In this document: positions 24,997 to 35,197 of the stretch, in pieces
Numbering within the stretch: the first letter of the stretch is position 1
Layout of the letters: each line of letters begins with the position of its first letter
Source of the DNA: Clostridium collagenovorans DSM 3089
GTDB taxonomy: Bacteria; Bacillota; Clostridia; Clostridiales; Clostridiaceae
DNA: 64,000 bases
NCBI RefSeq assembly: GCF_900130005.1
Contig: NZ_FQXP01000003.1
Location: 907,459-971,458, forward strand
Direction: 5' to 3'
Made by a program: the position numbers and the translations under genes
Notes under the pieces: model-generated
What the model was told of the DNA's origin: nothing
What the model saw: the letters and a program-made list of their open reading frames with translations, nothing else
Databases searched by the model: none

Positions 24997-27132
24997 CTAC
25001 TTACTAATGTTCATAGTATATTTTAAAATAACATATTTAATAATATCATAAGTTATAGTATATGGTAACGCTTCCTTAATAGGCTTTAATTTGTTATATC
25101 CTATTTTCTCTATAACCTGCATTACCTGTTTTTCTTCTTCCTGTGAAAATAAGCTTGAAAAGTCCACCTCAAAATCCACCTTATTTTCTTCAGATATATA
25201 ATTATTTATATGAGATATAACAGTTGATACAGCAATATTTCTTTCTTTAGCTGTTTCTAAAATAGATTTATTTTCTTTTATGCAATCAATTGTAACCTCA
25301 TAAGAAGGCTTTTTACTTGAAGTCCTTTTTATAATCTGCCCTTCACTATAATGAAACTCTACTTTTAAATCATTTTTATCAACATAATCCTTGATACTTT
25401 GTAAAAATCCTTTTCCATATGTATCTAACTTTTTCTCTCCAACTCCACTTATATCTAAAAGTTGACTTTCATTTACTGGCATTCTTATACTCATTTCTTT
25501 TAAAGTTCCATCTCCGAAAACTATATAAGGTGGCACTCCTTCTTTACTTGCAATTTTACTTCTAAGAGCTTTAAGAATTTCAAATAACTCATTTTCCTCA
25601 AAGAATTTCTCTACCTTTATCTTTTCTTTTAAAACAATTCTTTCGTTTCCTTTTAATAACTCAAAGGACTTTTCATTCAATTGAATAACAGGATATGTCC
25701 CAACACAATTTATATATCCCTGTGAAATTAAAGTATTAATAAAGTTTTTTAATTCTTCCTTTGACACTTCTTGCATTATACCATAAGTAGATAATTCATC
25801 TAATGCTAAGTCTAAGAGTTTCTTATTTTTAGACCCCCTTAGTACATCTATAATCATCCCCATTCCATAAGGTCTTTTCATTCTATAAACACAAGAAATA
25901 ACCTTCTGTGCCTCCACAGTCTTGTCTATAACTTCTCCAGTAAATTCACAATTACTGCAATTATTACAATCCTCTTTTCTTTCTTCTCCAAAATAATTTA
26001 ATATAAACTTTCTATAACAACCATTGAAATAAACCAAGTCTATCATATTTTGCAATTTACTAAGTTCATTTGATTTTCTAATAGGTGAATTTAATGAACT
26101 ATCTATCATATATCTTTGAACCTGTACATCACTAGAGGAAAATAAAAGTATACACTCAGACTCATTAGAATCTCTTCCTGCCCTACCTATTTCTTGATAA
26201 TATCCCTCTATATTTTTAGGCATATTATAATGTATAACAAATCTTATATTAGGCTTATCAATTCCCATACCAAAAGCATTGGTTGCAATCATTACTGAAA
26301 CTCTATCATAAACAAAATCTTCTTGATTAACCTTTCTTTCATTATCAGAAATACCTGCATGATATCTAGTGCAGCTTATGTTTTGAAGCTTTAATAACTC
26401 ATATAAAGAATCTACTTCTTTTCTAGTAGCACAGTAAATTATTCCTGACTCTTTGTTATTTCTTAAATAGTCAGTCAAATATCTTCTCTTATCAACAGCT
26501 TTTTCTATTACTATCTTTAGGTTTTCTCTATCAAAGCTAGATATAAATACCCTTGGATCCTTAAGTTCTAAAAGTCTTATAATATCTTCCCTAACTTCTT
26601 TGGTTGCAGTTGCTGTAAATGCTGATACCACTGGCCTTTTTTCTAATAATCTTATAAAACTAGCTATATGTTTATAACTACTTCTAAAATCATGACCCCA
26701 TTGAGAAACACAGTGTGCCTCATCAATAGCTATTTGAGAAACTTCTATTTGTGCTATTAAATTTAAGAAGTCATTAGATTCCAATCTTTCTGGAGCCACA
26801 TAAAGTATCTTTATATTATTCTCTTTAACCTTTGAGAATATCTGATTTATTTCCAGTGTGGAAAGTGATGAATTTATATATGCAGAGTTTATTCCAATAT
26901 TATTTATAGCATCAACCTGATCCTTCATAAGTGATATAAGCGGAGAAACTACTATAGTTATTCCACTTAGTATCATAGCAGGTATCTGATAACAAATAGA
27001 CTTTCCTCCCCCTGTTGGCATTATAGCCATAACATCATTTCCTGTAATTATATCATCTATTATCTCTCTTTGATTGCTTCTAAAATTCTTGTACCCATAA
27101 TATTCTTTTAAAATATCTTTTACTTTATCCAA
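24997..27132 (-). CDS. recQ: RecQ-family ATP-dependent DNA helicase
   Basis: 3'-5' superfamily 2 DNA helicase of 711 residues for recombination and fork repair. Motif I is MPTGGGKSICYQIPA near residue 40, motif II IDEAHCVSQWGHDFR near 137, motif VI YYQEIGRAGRDSNESEC near 315. The zinc-binding region supplies cysteines in GCYRKFILNYFGE, CNNCSNC and so on near 370-390, followed by a winged-helix RQC part and an HRDC domain (FEILKALRSKIASKEGVPPY, about 515-590). A further 100-residue tail is helical. Full-length RecQ architecture; monocistronic. Confidence 0.95.
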   Translation of the reverse strand: MDKVKDILKEYYGYKNFRSNQREIIDDIITGNDVMAIMPTGGGKSICYQIPAMILSGITIVVSPLISLMKDQVDAINNIGINSAYINSSLSTLEINQIFSKVKENNIKILYVAPERLESNDFLNLIAQIEVSQIAIDEAHCVSQWGHDFRSSYKHIASFIRLLEKRPVVSAFTATATKEVREDIIRLLELKDPRVFISSFDRENLKIVIEKAVDKRRYLTDYLRNNKESGIIYCATRKEVDSLYELLKLQNISCTRYHAGISDNERKVNQEDFVYDRVSVMIATNAFGMGIDKPNIRFVIHYNMPKNIEGYYQEIGRAGRDSNESECILLFSSSDVQVQRYMIDSSLNSPIRKSNELSKLQNMIDLVYFNGCYRKFILNYFGEERKEDCNNCSNCEFTGEVIDKTVEAQKVISCVYRMKRPYGMGMIIDVLRGSKNKKLLDLALDELSTYGIMQEVSKEELKNFINTLISQGYINCVGTYPVIQLNEKSFELLKGNERIVLKEKIKVEKFFEENELFEILKALRSKIASKEGVPPYIVFGDGTLKEMSIRMPVNESQLLDISGVGEKKLDTYGKGFLQSIKDYVDKNDLKVEFHYSEGQIIKRTSSKKPSYEVTIDCIKENKSILETAKERNIAVSTVISHINNYISEENKVDFEVDFSSLFSQEEEKQVMQVIEKIGYNKLKPIKEALPYTITYDIIKYVILKYTMNISK

Positions 27133-27342
27133 AACTTATCTCCAATCCATGTACTAATACTCTATATATTTAAATAATCTTTCCTAACATTATAACATAA
27201 TATTCCTACCCATAAAGCTTCTTAATATTTAATATAATATATTTAACCTTCATTCCATATTTAACAATAACTTTTTTTATCTATAGTTTTATACATTAAA
27301 ACCTTTATGAAAGTTATAAATAATAATTGAAATAAAATATAA

Positions 27343-27400
27343 GAGCCCTATTTATAAAGATAGACTTAAAATAATAAAGCTATATTTATAAATAGGACTC
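27343..27400 (-). terminator. Terminator of the fetAB-like operon
   Basis: Arms gagccctatttataaa (27343-27358) and tttataaataggactc (27385-27400) pair with one mismatch; T-rich tail on the minus strand. Confidence 0.7.
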
Positions 27401-27431
27401 ATTTTACACCATAGTTTTTATTTTATGTTTT

Positions 27432-28175
27432 TTATTTCAACTGCTTTCTTTCATTAAAGAAATCCTTATAACATAAGTAAGTTGCCATCATAGTAGCTAT
27501 AGATGAAGATGATAAAATCATAAAAGTAACCATAATTTGAAACTTAATTGCCATTAAGGGAGATGAACCTGCTAATATAAGTCCTGTCATCATACCTGGC
27601 AAGGCCACTATTCCTAAGGTTTTAGCTGAGTCAATAGTAGGTATAATTGCTATCTTTATACTTTCTCTTAAGATATCTTTAGAAGCCTCTTTAATATCTG
27701 CACCTAAGGATAATTTAACTTCAATCTCTACTCTTCTATTTTTAAAACAATTATTTAAATTCCTATAACTTAATCCTATTGCAATCATAGAATTACTTAT
27801 AACCATTCCTGCAACTGGTATAACCTCATTAGGCGTAAATTCTATTGCCTTAGCCACTAACAAAACTGAAAGTACCACCATTGTTCCAATAAACATGGAA
27901 ATAAAGGATATTAAAACTACATTTTTAATACCTTCCCCTCTTTTTTTAGTATTAACTGCTGCATTTATCATCATTATTATTACTAAAGCTATTGTAAATA
28001 TTGGTCTTTCTAATCCAAAAATTATATCTAATACGTAACCAACTATTACAAGCTGTATAACTGCTCTTACTATACTAATTACTATTTCTTTTTCTAAAGC
28101 TAAATGTTCTTTATATGAAATAAAAATAGGTATTATAATTAATGCTGATGCTATAATTAAAGATATTGTATCCAT
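27432..28175 (-). CDS. fetB: FetB/UPF0014-family membrane permease
   Basis: Integral membrane subunit of 247 residues with about seven helices. It carries the UPF0014 signature AIIPTIDSAKTLGIVALPGM followed by MTGLILAGSSP (about 175-205) and the early VRAVIQLVIVGYVLD segment. FetB with FetA forms an ABC exporter associated with iron homeostasis and oxidative-stress resistance in enterobacteria; iron export here is inference from that family. The gene starts two bases after the ATPase stop. Confidence 0.88.
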   Translation of the reverse strand: MDTISLIIASALIIIPIFISYKEHLALEKEIVISIVRAVIQLVIVGYVLDIIFGLERPIFTIALVIIMMINAAVNTKKRGEGIKNVVLISFISMFIGTMVVLSVLLVAKAIEFTPNEVIPVAGMVISNSMIAIGLSYRNLNNCFKNRRVEIEVKLSLGADIKEASKDILRESIKIAIIPTIDSAKTLGIVALPGMMTGLILAGSSPLMAIKFQIMVTFMILSSSSIATMMATYLCYKDFFNERKQLK

Positions 28176-28177
28176 TA

Positions 28178-28831
28178 TTAAATCCTCTCTATACTCTTTA
28201 CTTGCCCCTCTGAAATCTCAATTCTTTTGTTAAAAATCCTCTCACTTTGCTCTAAACTATGGGTAATCCATATAACCGTTACTCCCTCTTTGTTTAATTC
28301 TTCTATATATTTCTCTATAACCATAGCATTCTCTTTATCTAAAGCAGAGGTAGCTTCATCTAACAATAAAATATCTGGTTTATAAATTAAGTTTCTAATA
28401 ATTGATATTCTTTGCTTCTCTCCCCCTGATAAAGACTTTATGTCCTTTTCTAAGAAGCTCTCATCTAAATTGAACTTCTCAAGTAACTTAACAATTCTTC
28501 CTTTATCAATCTTCTCTTTTCTTATATTATAAGGAAACTCTAAGTTTTCATAAACCTTATCCCCAAAAAGATGTGGTAATTGAACACAATAACTTATTTT
28601 TCTTCTAAGTTCAATAGGGTTGTACCTCTTATAGTTCTTCTCTCTATAAATCAGTTCCCCCTTTGATATTGGAATTAAATCTGCACATATTTTAAGTAAG
28701 GTACTTTTTCCACTTCCAGAAGAGCCAATTATAGATACACAATCACCTTCTTCTATTTTCATGGAAATTCCCTTTAATATTTTTGTATTATCTGCTTCAT
28801 AATGCAAATCCCTTATCTCTAAAATACTCAT
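28178..28831 (-). CDS. fetA: FetA-like ABC transporter ATPase
   Basis: ATPase subunit of 217 residues. Walker A is GSSGSGKST near residues 36-44, the Q-loop is CVQLPHLFG, the signature LSGGEKQR lies near 140, and Walker B is DILLLDEATS near 158, followed by the H-loop WITHS. It directly precedes and pairs with the FetB-like permease. GAGGTGA precedes the ATG. A hairpin at 28892-28934 lies in its upstream region. Confidence 0.88.
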   Translation of the reverse strand: MSILEIRDLHYEADNTKILKGISMKIEEGDCVSIIGSSGSGKSTLLKICADLIPISKGELIYREKNYKRYNPIELRRKISYCVQLPHLFGDKVYENLEFPYNIRKEKIDKGRIVKLLEKFNLDESFLEKDIKSLSGGEKQRISIIRNLIYKPDILLLDEATSALDKENAMVIEKYIEELNKEGVTVIWITHSLEQSERIFNKRIEISEGQVKSIERI

Positions 28832-29266
28832 TAAAATCTCACCTCTTAATAACTATAAATTAAAAATATACCTTCAAATATATTTTGAAATCAACATTTA
28901 TTTTTATTTAACAGTATTGGAACTGTAAATGTTGTTTTATTTTTAATATAATTAAACTTATCTTGTTATTATATCATATTAGCTTCTTTACTCTTTATAT
29001 TTAATTTATATTTAACATTAGTAGCATAAAATAAATTCACTCTTTATTTTATTAGAGATCTCTATTATTAATTGATATATTATATGTTTTATTACTAACT
29101 CGTAAGTATCATTGATATTGCAAAAGTATCTTAACTTAAGTATATATTTTAAAAACAATCCTTATACTTTTTTATAATAAAAAATAAAGAAGCTAATGCC
29201 TTAATGTTTCTTTAAAATGCATTAGCTTCTTAATATATATTCCATATTAAACAAGCTATCTATTTT
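28832..29266. other. Intergenic region
   Basis: About 435 bp, AT-rich. It contains the hairpin at 28892-28934 (caacattta/taaatgttg with an inner acagt/actgt) upstream of the FetA gene and the terminator at 29187-29231. No gene is seen. Confidence 0.5.
29187..29231 (-). terminator. Terminator of the glycosylase gene
   Basis: 13-bp stem aagaagctaatgc/gcattagcttctt, with a T-run on the minus strand. Confidence 0.85.
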
Positions 29267-29884
29267 CTATTTTTTAGATACATAGAAATTGTCTTTTATA
29301 TAAAATCTCCAAAGAAAATCAACAGCTTCCTCTGCATAATCTATGCCTACTCTTTTTGCTTCCACAACCTCATAGTTAAATTCATAGTTTGGATTTTCTT
29401 CAACATAAAGAGTGTCATTTTTTATAACGCTTGCGCAATTATAACTCTTATCAATACCCATTGCAATACAAAGTTTAGCTGGACCATTAGTTATAGATCT
29501 TTTCTGAGTTTTATTTAAATTATTGAAAAGAAAGTTAAATCTTCTAAGAGACATGGTATTTATTCCTTTTATAGGCTCTATAGCTCTTATAAGTACTCCT
29601 TCTGCTTCTCCCTCTTTACCTGCTATTATATTGAAACAGGTATACATACCATATACAGAATATACATATATAGTTCCAGGCTTTTTATAAAGCGCCTCTA
29701 TACTTGGTGTAATCTTCCCACCATAAGCATGTGAAGCTTTATCTATAGCCCCTATGTATGCCTCTGTTTCAACAATTATTCCCTTTAAACTCTCTCCATT
29801 TATCTCATGTACTAATACCTTTCCTAAAAGATCCTTTGCTAACTCTAAAGCACTTTTTTCATAAAAACTTTTATCTAATCTCAT
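29267..29884 (-). CDS. DNA-3-methyladenine glycosylase (AAG/MPG family)
   Basis: Base-excision repair enzyme of 205 residues that removes alkylated purines. Matches to the AAG fold: FYEKSALELAKDLLGKVLVH at the N-terminus, the active-site segment IIVETEAYIGAIDKASHAYG (catalytic Glu in ETEAY, about residue 42), YVYSVYGMYTCFNIIAG with the intercalating tyrosine region near 75-90, VLIRAIEPI, and TNGPAKLC near 137. Length is standard. AAGGTG precedes the ATG. Single gene with its own terminator. Confidence 0.93.
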   Translation of the reverse strand: MRLDKSFYEKSALELAKDLLGKVLVHEINGESLKGIIVETEAYIGAIDKASHAYGGKITPSIEALYKKPGTIYVYSVYGMYTCFNIIAGKEGEAEGVLIRAIEPIKGINTMSLRRFNFLFNNLNKTQKRSITNGPAKLCIAMGIDKSYNCASVIKNDTLYVEENPNYEFNYEVVEAKRVGIDYAEEAVDFLWRFYIKDNFYVSKK

Positions 29885-30263
29885 TCATTTCACCTTCAAA
29901 ACAAATACTAGACAATTCTCATTTTAATTATCTCTCTTTGTTAATTAATTATGTCTTATGTCAAAATCTTAATATAAGAATTTAATTATATTTATTTCAA
30001 AGTGACTTTACAAGCACTTAAAAAATTGTTCTAATATAAAGATTCTTTTTAATTATCTTCACAATTCATAAAAAATATAACTACTTAAGCTTTATTTAAT
30101 TTTGCCTTGCTCAATATTAGTGTTTTTATAAATCTTTTTAATTCTTAAGGTATTAATTTTAATATACACCATATAAATTTAAATTTTTCCAATATGGTAT
30201 ATATTATTAAGTATTTGTACATATACTATGATATACTATCATATATAGAATTGAGGTGATTTC
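29885..30263. other. Intergenic region
   Basis: About 380 bp between divergent genes. It is AT-rich with several tata-type repeats near 30215-30245 that may include the lemA promoter, but no clear -35/-10 pair or structured element can be named. Confidence 0.4.
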
Positions 30264-30833
30264 ATGAAAAAAAGCGTTAAAATATTACTAATTGTTTTAG
30301 CAATTATTGCAGTTATAGCTTTTCCTATAATAGGTACATATAATAATTTAGTATCTTTAGAACAAAAGGTAGATGCTGCACAATCAAATATTGATACTCA
30401 ACTTCAAAGAAGGTCTGATTTGATTCCTAATTTAGTTAGCACTGTTAAGGGCTATGCTACTCAAGAGAAAGATATTTTCACCGATATAGCTAATGCTAGA
30501 AGTAAACTTGCTGGTGCATCTAATGTATCTGATCAAGCAACTGCTGATGGTGAACTTTCAAATGCATTATCTAGATTACTTGTTGTAGTAGAAAAATATC
30601 CTGATTTAAAATCAAATGAAAATTTTAAGGATTTATCTATCCAACTAGAAGGTACTGAAAATAGAATTGCTATAGCAAGACAAGATTATAATACAGCCGT
30701 TACAAATTACAATACTAAGAGAAGAAGATTCCCTAGTAATATAGTTTCATCCTTATTAGGTTTTGAAGAAAAACCTCTATATAAAGCTAGTGCAGGTGCT
30801 CAAGAAGTACCTAAAGTAGACTTTACAAAATAA
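30264..30833 (+). CDS. lemA: LemA-family protein
   Basis: Membrane-anchored protein of 189 residues. One N-terminal helix (about 5-24) is followed by the long helical LemA body with YNNLVSLEQKVDAAQSNIDT, then QLQRRSDLIPNLVSTVKGYA near residue 47, the family's best-conserved stretch, and YNTAVTNYN near 150. GAGGTGAT precedes the ATG. The next gene encodes a TPM-domain protein, a very common pairing in bacteria whose shared function is not established. Confidence 0.9.
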   Translation: MKKSVKILLIVLAIIAVIAFPIIGTYNNLVSLEQKVDAAQSNIDTQLQRRSDLIPNLVSTVKGYATQEKDIFTDIANARSKLAGASNVSDQATADGELSNALSRLLVVVEKYPDLKSNENFKDLSIQLEGTENRIAIARQDYNTAVTNYNTKRRRFPSNIVSSLLGFEEKPLYKASAGAQEVPKVDFTK

Positions 30834-30835
30834 GT

Positions 30836-31669
30836 ATGAACCTTAAATCTTTATCTTCAAAACTGAAAATATTTTTATCTTCTCTCTTTATATTTATTTT
30901 TACATTTTCTTTTGTTGCATATGCTGCTACAAATTATCCTACTCCAAGTAATTTAAAGTATATTAATGATTACGTTGGAGTCGTAAATCAAACTGAAGCT
31001 GAGAATATTATATCTATAGGCAAGGAGCTAGAAAGCAAAACTTCTGCTGAGGCTACTGTTGTTATAATAGATTCAACGCAGGGCGTACCAATTGAAGAAT
31101 ACGCCGTAAATCTCTTCAGGACCTGGGGAATAGGTCAAAAAGGAAAAGATAATGGTTTACTTATTCTCTTAGCTATAAATGATAAAGCTTGGAGAGTAGA
31201 AGTAGGCCGTGGGCTAGAGGGTGCTGTTCCAGATGCTCTAAGCAATAGAATTATGGAATCCCTTGCAAAACCAAGCTTTATTAAGGGTAATTTTGGTGAA
31301 GGACTTGTAAATTCCTACAGTAGTTTTTGTGACTATATAGCAAAAGAATATAACGTAACCTTAGATAAATCTCTTAATGTTAAATTACAAGAAAATAACT
31401 ATGATTCTTCTGAAAATACTGGAGCTGGAATTATCTTTGGAATAGTTATGTTGTTATTTTTCTTAGATTTAATTTTTAATAGAGGTAGAGTATTTTCCTC
31501 CCTATTCCAAGCCATTTTCATAAGTAATGCTATTAATAGAAGAAACGGTCCAAGAGGCGGTGGCTTCGGTGGTGGCTCTGGTGGAGGATTTGGAGGTGGA
31601 GGTTCTTCCGGTGGTGGAGGATTCGGTGGTGGCTCCTCTGGTGGTGGAGGTTCCTCTGGCGGTTGGTAA
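30836..31669 (+). CDS. TPM-domain (YgcG-like) membrane protein with Gly/Ser-rich tail
   Basis: Secreted, membrane-anchored protein of 277 residues. A signal peptide (to about residue 31, ending VAYAAT) is followed by the TPM domain (about 43-170) with VVIIDSTQGVPIEEYAVNLF and GKDNGLLILLAINDKAWRVE, a membrane helix near 198-216, and a tail of GGG/SSGGG repeats, higher in G+C than the rest of the window. It starts two bases after the LemA stop, so the two are coupled. TPM domains in other organisms act as phosphatases or photosystem chaperones; here the role is unknown. Confidence 0.88.
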   Translation: MNLKSLSSKLKIFLSSLFIFIFTFSFVAYAATNYPTPSNLKYINDYVGVVNQTEAENIISIGKELESKTSAEATVVIIDSTQGVPIEEYAVNLFRTWGIGQKGKDNGLLILLAINDKAWRVEVGRGLEGAVPDALSNRIMESLAKPSFIKGNFGEGLVNSYSSFCDYIAKEYNVTLDKSLNVKLQENNYDSSENTGAGIIFGIVMLLFFLDLIFNRGRVFSSLFQAIFISNAINRRNGPRGGGFGGGSGGGFGGGGSSGGGGFGGGSSGGGGSSGGW

Positions 31670-31679
31670 GCTTAAAATT

Positions 31680-31745
31680 AAACCATGTATTTTCATAGTT
31701 CTATTGTTCTTAAACAATGATTCTATTTAAATACATGGTTTTTAA
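31680..31745 (+). terminator. Terminator of lemA/TPM operon
   Basis: 11-bp outer stem aaaccatgtat/atacatggttt (31680-31690, 31731-31741), with an inner ttgtt/aacaa step, followed by T residues. Confidence 0.75.
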
Positions 31746-31763
31746 TATATTATTAAACTATTT

Positions 31764-33203
31764 TTATATTATAGGTGCTAAAATCCTCAATATAGACTCT
31801 ACAATTCTTCTTCCATAACTTCTATTATTAAAAAGCTCATAATTTAGTTCTATGGTGTTTTTTAAGTCTTCCTTAAATATATCATAATATCCTATTGTAA
31901 ATTTATCATCATAAAACAAAGTACAAATCTCATTATTAAGTTCTAAACTTCTAATATCTAAATTTACAGAACCTATACAGGTCAAGTAATCATCAATTAT
32001 AAGAGTTTTTGCATGTATATATCCCTTATATTGAAATACTTTTACATTATATTTTATAAGTTCATCTATATAATAATCCGATACTGCCTTTAATAAAAAA
32101 CTAGGTGGTATCAAAGGAATCATAAGATTAACCTCCACACCTGAAGCCGCTGCGGTTTTTAAGGCATTAAGTATAATATCATCTGGAATTATATAGGGAG
32201 TTTGAATACATATTCTTTTCTTTGCAGTATTTATCATCTTACAATAGGCCATTTTTATATTACTTTCCTTACTCTCTACTCCACTAGTTAATATCTGTAT
32301 AGGTAAGATTTCCTTTGTTTCCTTATACTTAAAATACTTTTCTAGATTTTCAACATCTATCTGTACATTACCCTCACGACTTAAATAAAACCAATCCTTA
32401 ATAAAATAATATTGAAGAATCCCTACACTTTCTCCTAAAAGCCTTACATGGGTATCTCTCCAAGGATTTTTTCTTTTATGCCCATTGGCATATTGTTCTC
32501 CTATATTCATACCCCCTGTATAAGCTATCTTTCCATCAATAACTACTATTTTTCTATGATTTCTAAAATTAGTACCTAAACCCCATAATCTAAATTTCCT
32601 AATAAATCCTCCATCTTTTATAAGCTTCTCATAAAATTTACTTTTAGTCGCTATATTTGCTATACCATCAAAAATAATTCTAACCTCTACACCCTCCTTT
32701 GCCTTTTCTTCTAGTAATTTTATTAATTTCTCTCCTACTCTATCAGGGTGAATAGTGTAATACTCTATATGAATGCTTTCCTTTGCATTTCTTATATCCT
32801 CAAATAAAAGCTTGTACTTTTCTTCTCCACTAGTTATTACTGTTGCTTCATTATTTTCTAAAAGTAGACTTTCATTATTTTTAAGATTAAATTGAATCAT
32901 AGGAAGTAATTCTTTAAATTTTTCTGTACCTTTATTAATATTAAAAGCTTTTATTTCTTGTAATTGTTTATTTAAAACTTCTAAATATCCTTTACACAGA
33001 TCCTTGTTTCTCTTCCAATAAGATAATTTTATAGTTATAGTACCTCCAAATATTAAGTAAGCAATAAAGCCTACAATAGGAACTGTCCATAATATAATAA
33101 TCCAGGTTAACATTTCTTCGGGCTTTTTTCTCTCTATAAATATTAGAGATACAGTTAATATTAGGTTAATAAGTGCTATAATACCTATAATCGTCATTTC
33201 CAT
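31764..33203 (-). CDS. cls: Cardiolipin synthase
   Basis: Membrane enzyme of 479 residues that joins two phosphatidylglycerols into cardiolipin. Two N-terminal helices (about 3-25 and 34-55) include the EEMLTWI segment typical of Cls. Two phospholipase D active sites follow: HRKIVVIDGKIAYTGGMNIG near 218 and HAKTLIIDDYLTCIGSVNLD near 396 (HxKx4D twice). Length fits the Cls family. The start is preceded by a GAGGGATGG-type site. Monocistronic. Confidence 0.93.
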   Translation of the reverse strand: MEMTIIGIIALINLILTVSLIFIERKKPEEMLTWIIILWTVPIVGFIAYLIFGGTITIKLSYWKRNKDLCKGYLEVLNKQLQEIKAFNINKGTEKFKELLPMIQFNLKNNESLLLENNEATVITSGEEKYKLLFEDIRNAKESIHIEYYTIHPDRVGEKLIKLLEEKAKEGVEVRIIFDGIANIATKSKFYEKLIKDGGFIRKFRLWGLGTNFRNHRKIVVIDGKIAYTGGMNIGEQYANGHKRKNPWRDTHVRLLGESVGILQYYFIKDWFYLSREGNVQIDVENLEKYFKYKETKEILPIQILTSGVESKESNIKMAYCKMINTAKKRICIQTPYIIPDDIILNALKTAAASGVEVNLMIPLIPPSFLLKAVSDYYIDELIKYNVKVFQYKGYIHAKTLIIDDYLTCIGSVNLDIRSLELNNEICTLFYDDKFTIGYYDIFKEDLKNTIELNYELFNNRSYGRRIVESILRILAPII

Positions 33204-33431
33204 CCCTCATTTACTTTTTCTTTTAAGTTTATATTATAGTATAGTATAAATCGCAATAAATATCTTTAAAGTTTTTATGAATAATATTTCATAAAAATAT
33301 CTGAGATATTGATAGAATTTTCTTTATTTTCTTGTAATTATTTCTTCAAAATGCTAAACTGCAAAAGGTATATCTTCAAAATCAAGTTATATACCTGTAA
33401 TCTTAAAACTTAAAACAAAGGAGGATAAAAT

Positions 33432-35195
33432 ATGAAATTAAAAAACTCTAAATTTATATATCCATTATATAAATTATTCAAATTATGTAAAGACTTAAAA
33501 CTTCAAATTTGTATTACAGCATTAGTACTTTTACTTAGTAGCTTTTTTGCAATATACCCTATTCAGTACCTTCAAAAAGCAATAGACATAAGTGTTAATT
33601 CTTTACATGGTGATTCCATAAAAAGCTTTTTATTAGTAAGTGCTGTTTATCTTATACTTCATATATTAAATGTATTTTTCACTGGAATATTTCAATATCT
33701 AAGTGCAAATTTAGAAGCTAAGATAGGTCATAAAGTGCGAATAGAGTTGTTTTCTAAGTTGCAAAGTTTACCTTTATCTTTTTATGATGACTCTACAACC
33801 GGGGACTTATTAGTTAAATTAATGCAGGACAGTACTATAACCGTAGACGGTATACTAAAACCTCTAATTTTCATATTGAAAGAACTATCTATGTTTGTAA
33901 TTGGCTTTTATTATATGGCTAAAATAGATATTGGTATAACCTTAATTATGATTCCAATAGGAATTTTATTATGCTTCTTTATAACTAAAACAGGACCTAA
34001 AATACACTCTTTATCTCAAGATGAAAGAGATTCTAATTCTATTTTATGGAGTAAATTTAATGAATTTATTCGTGGTGTAAAAGAAGTAAAATCCTATGGG
34101 CAAGAAGAAAACTCTTTAAATGAGATATCACAAAGTAGTCTATGCACTAATAAAAAAATACTGAATCTACAAAAATACACAATAGTAACTGGTAGTATAA
34201 ATAGTGCGTTTTTTATGGGAATAATATGTTTAATTATAGTTTTAGGTGGTTATAAAGTTGGGACAGGCACCCTTTCTATAGGTGGCTTAAGTGCCCTTAT
34301 GATGTATAACGGCTTGCTTATAGATCCTATGCTTAATTTCACATCCTTTTATCAAGAAACCCAAAGAATTTTAGTAAGTATAGAACGAATTTTTTCTATC
34401 CTTGATAAAGAAGGTGAGTATATTTCAAAAGAAGATTCCTTCAATGAAAATATTTTTTATAATAAATTAGAAGTTAAAGAGTTATGTTTTGCTTATAAAG
34501 ATACTAAAATTTTAAATAATGTGTCTTTCACTATCAATAAAGGAGAAAAAGTTGCTTTTGTTGGTGAAAGTGGTTCTGGTAAAAGCACTATGTGTAAATT
34601 ACTTATGGGCTTTTATACTGCCCAAGAAGGTAAAATAAGTTTTGATAATAAAAACATTAATGATATTAGCTTAAGCAAGATTCGAAGTACTGTTGGAATT
34701 GTTTTTCAAGATACATTTTTATTTTCTTCAAGCTTAAGAGAAAATCTTTTATTTGTAAATAAAACAGCTACTGAAGAAGATCTAAATAGAGCCTTAGAAA
34801 TATCCGGTATCAACCTATTTTTAGATAAACTTCCTAAGGGACTAGATACCCCTTTAGGTGAAAATGGAATGCAATTATCCGGTGGGGAAAGACAGAGAAT
34901 ATCCATAGCTAGAGTAATATTAAAAAATCCTGAACTTATAATTTTAGATGAAGCTACCTCATCTTTAGATCCAATTACTACTTCCAAAATAATAAGAGAT
35001 TTGCTCATTTACTTTGAAAATAAAACTATAATATTTACAGTTCACAAGTTAAGTAATATAGCTCAGATATGTGATAATATTCTTTTATATAATAAAGGTG
35101 AATTGCTTGAAGAAGGCACACATGAAGAATTGATGCGTAAAAAATCTATGTATAGTAAGTTATACTTAGCACAATTTATAGAGGAAAACTCTTAA
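33432..35195 (+). CDS. ABC exporter, fused permease-ATPase
   Basis: Half-transporter of 587 residues. The first 310 residues contain six membrane helices of the type IV exporter fold, including LSFYDDSTTGDLLVKLMQD at the coupling helix; the rest is the ATPase with Walker A GESGSGKST (about 376-384), signature LSGGERQR near 484, Walker B LIILDEATSSLD near 507 and H-loop TVHK. AAAGGAGG precedes the ATG. No partner half-transporter is adjacent, so it probably works as a homodimer. Cargo (lipid, drug or peptide) cannot be told. Confidence 0.9.
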   Translation: MKLKNSKFIYPLYKLFKLCKDLKLQICITALVLLLSSFFAIYPIQYLQKAIDISVNSLHGDSIKSFLLVSAVYLILHILNVFFTGIFQYLSANLEAKIGHKVRIELFSKLQSLPLSFYDDSTTGDLLVKLMQDSTITVDGILKPLIFILKELSMFVIGFYYMAKIDIGITLIMIPIGILLCFFITKTGPKIHSLSQDERDSNSILWSKFNEFIRGVKEVKSYGQEENSLNEISQSSLCTNKKILNLQKYTIVTGSINSAFFMGIICLIIVLGGYKVGTGTLSIGGLSALMMYNGLLIDPMLNFTSFYQETQRILVSIERIFSILDKEGEYISKEDSFNENIFYNKLEVKELCFAYKDTKILNNVSFTINKGEKVAFVGESGSGKSTMCKLLMGFYTAQEGKISFDNKNINDISLSKIRSTVGIVFQDTFLFSSSLRENLLFVNKTATEEDLNRALEISGINLFLDKLPKGLDTPLGENGMQLSGGERQRISIARVILKNPELIILDEATSSLDPITTSKIIRDLLIYFENKTIIFTVHKLSNIAQICDNILLYNKGELLEEGTHEELMRKKSMYSKLYLAQFIEENS

Positions 35196-35197
35196 AA

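Noticed and set aside
31540..31669. G-rich repeat tract considered as a separate repeat element
   Set aside because: It encodes the Gly/Ser tail of the TPM protein in frame and needs no other explanation.
31502..31730. ORFs of 67 and 71 aa in other frames of the TPM gene's 3' end
   Set aside because: They are shadows of the repetitive Gly/Ser codons and have no start signals.
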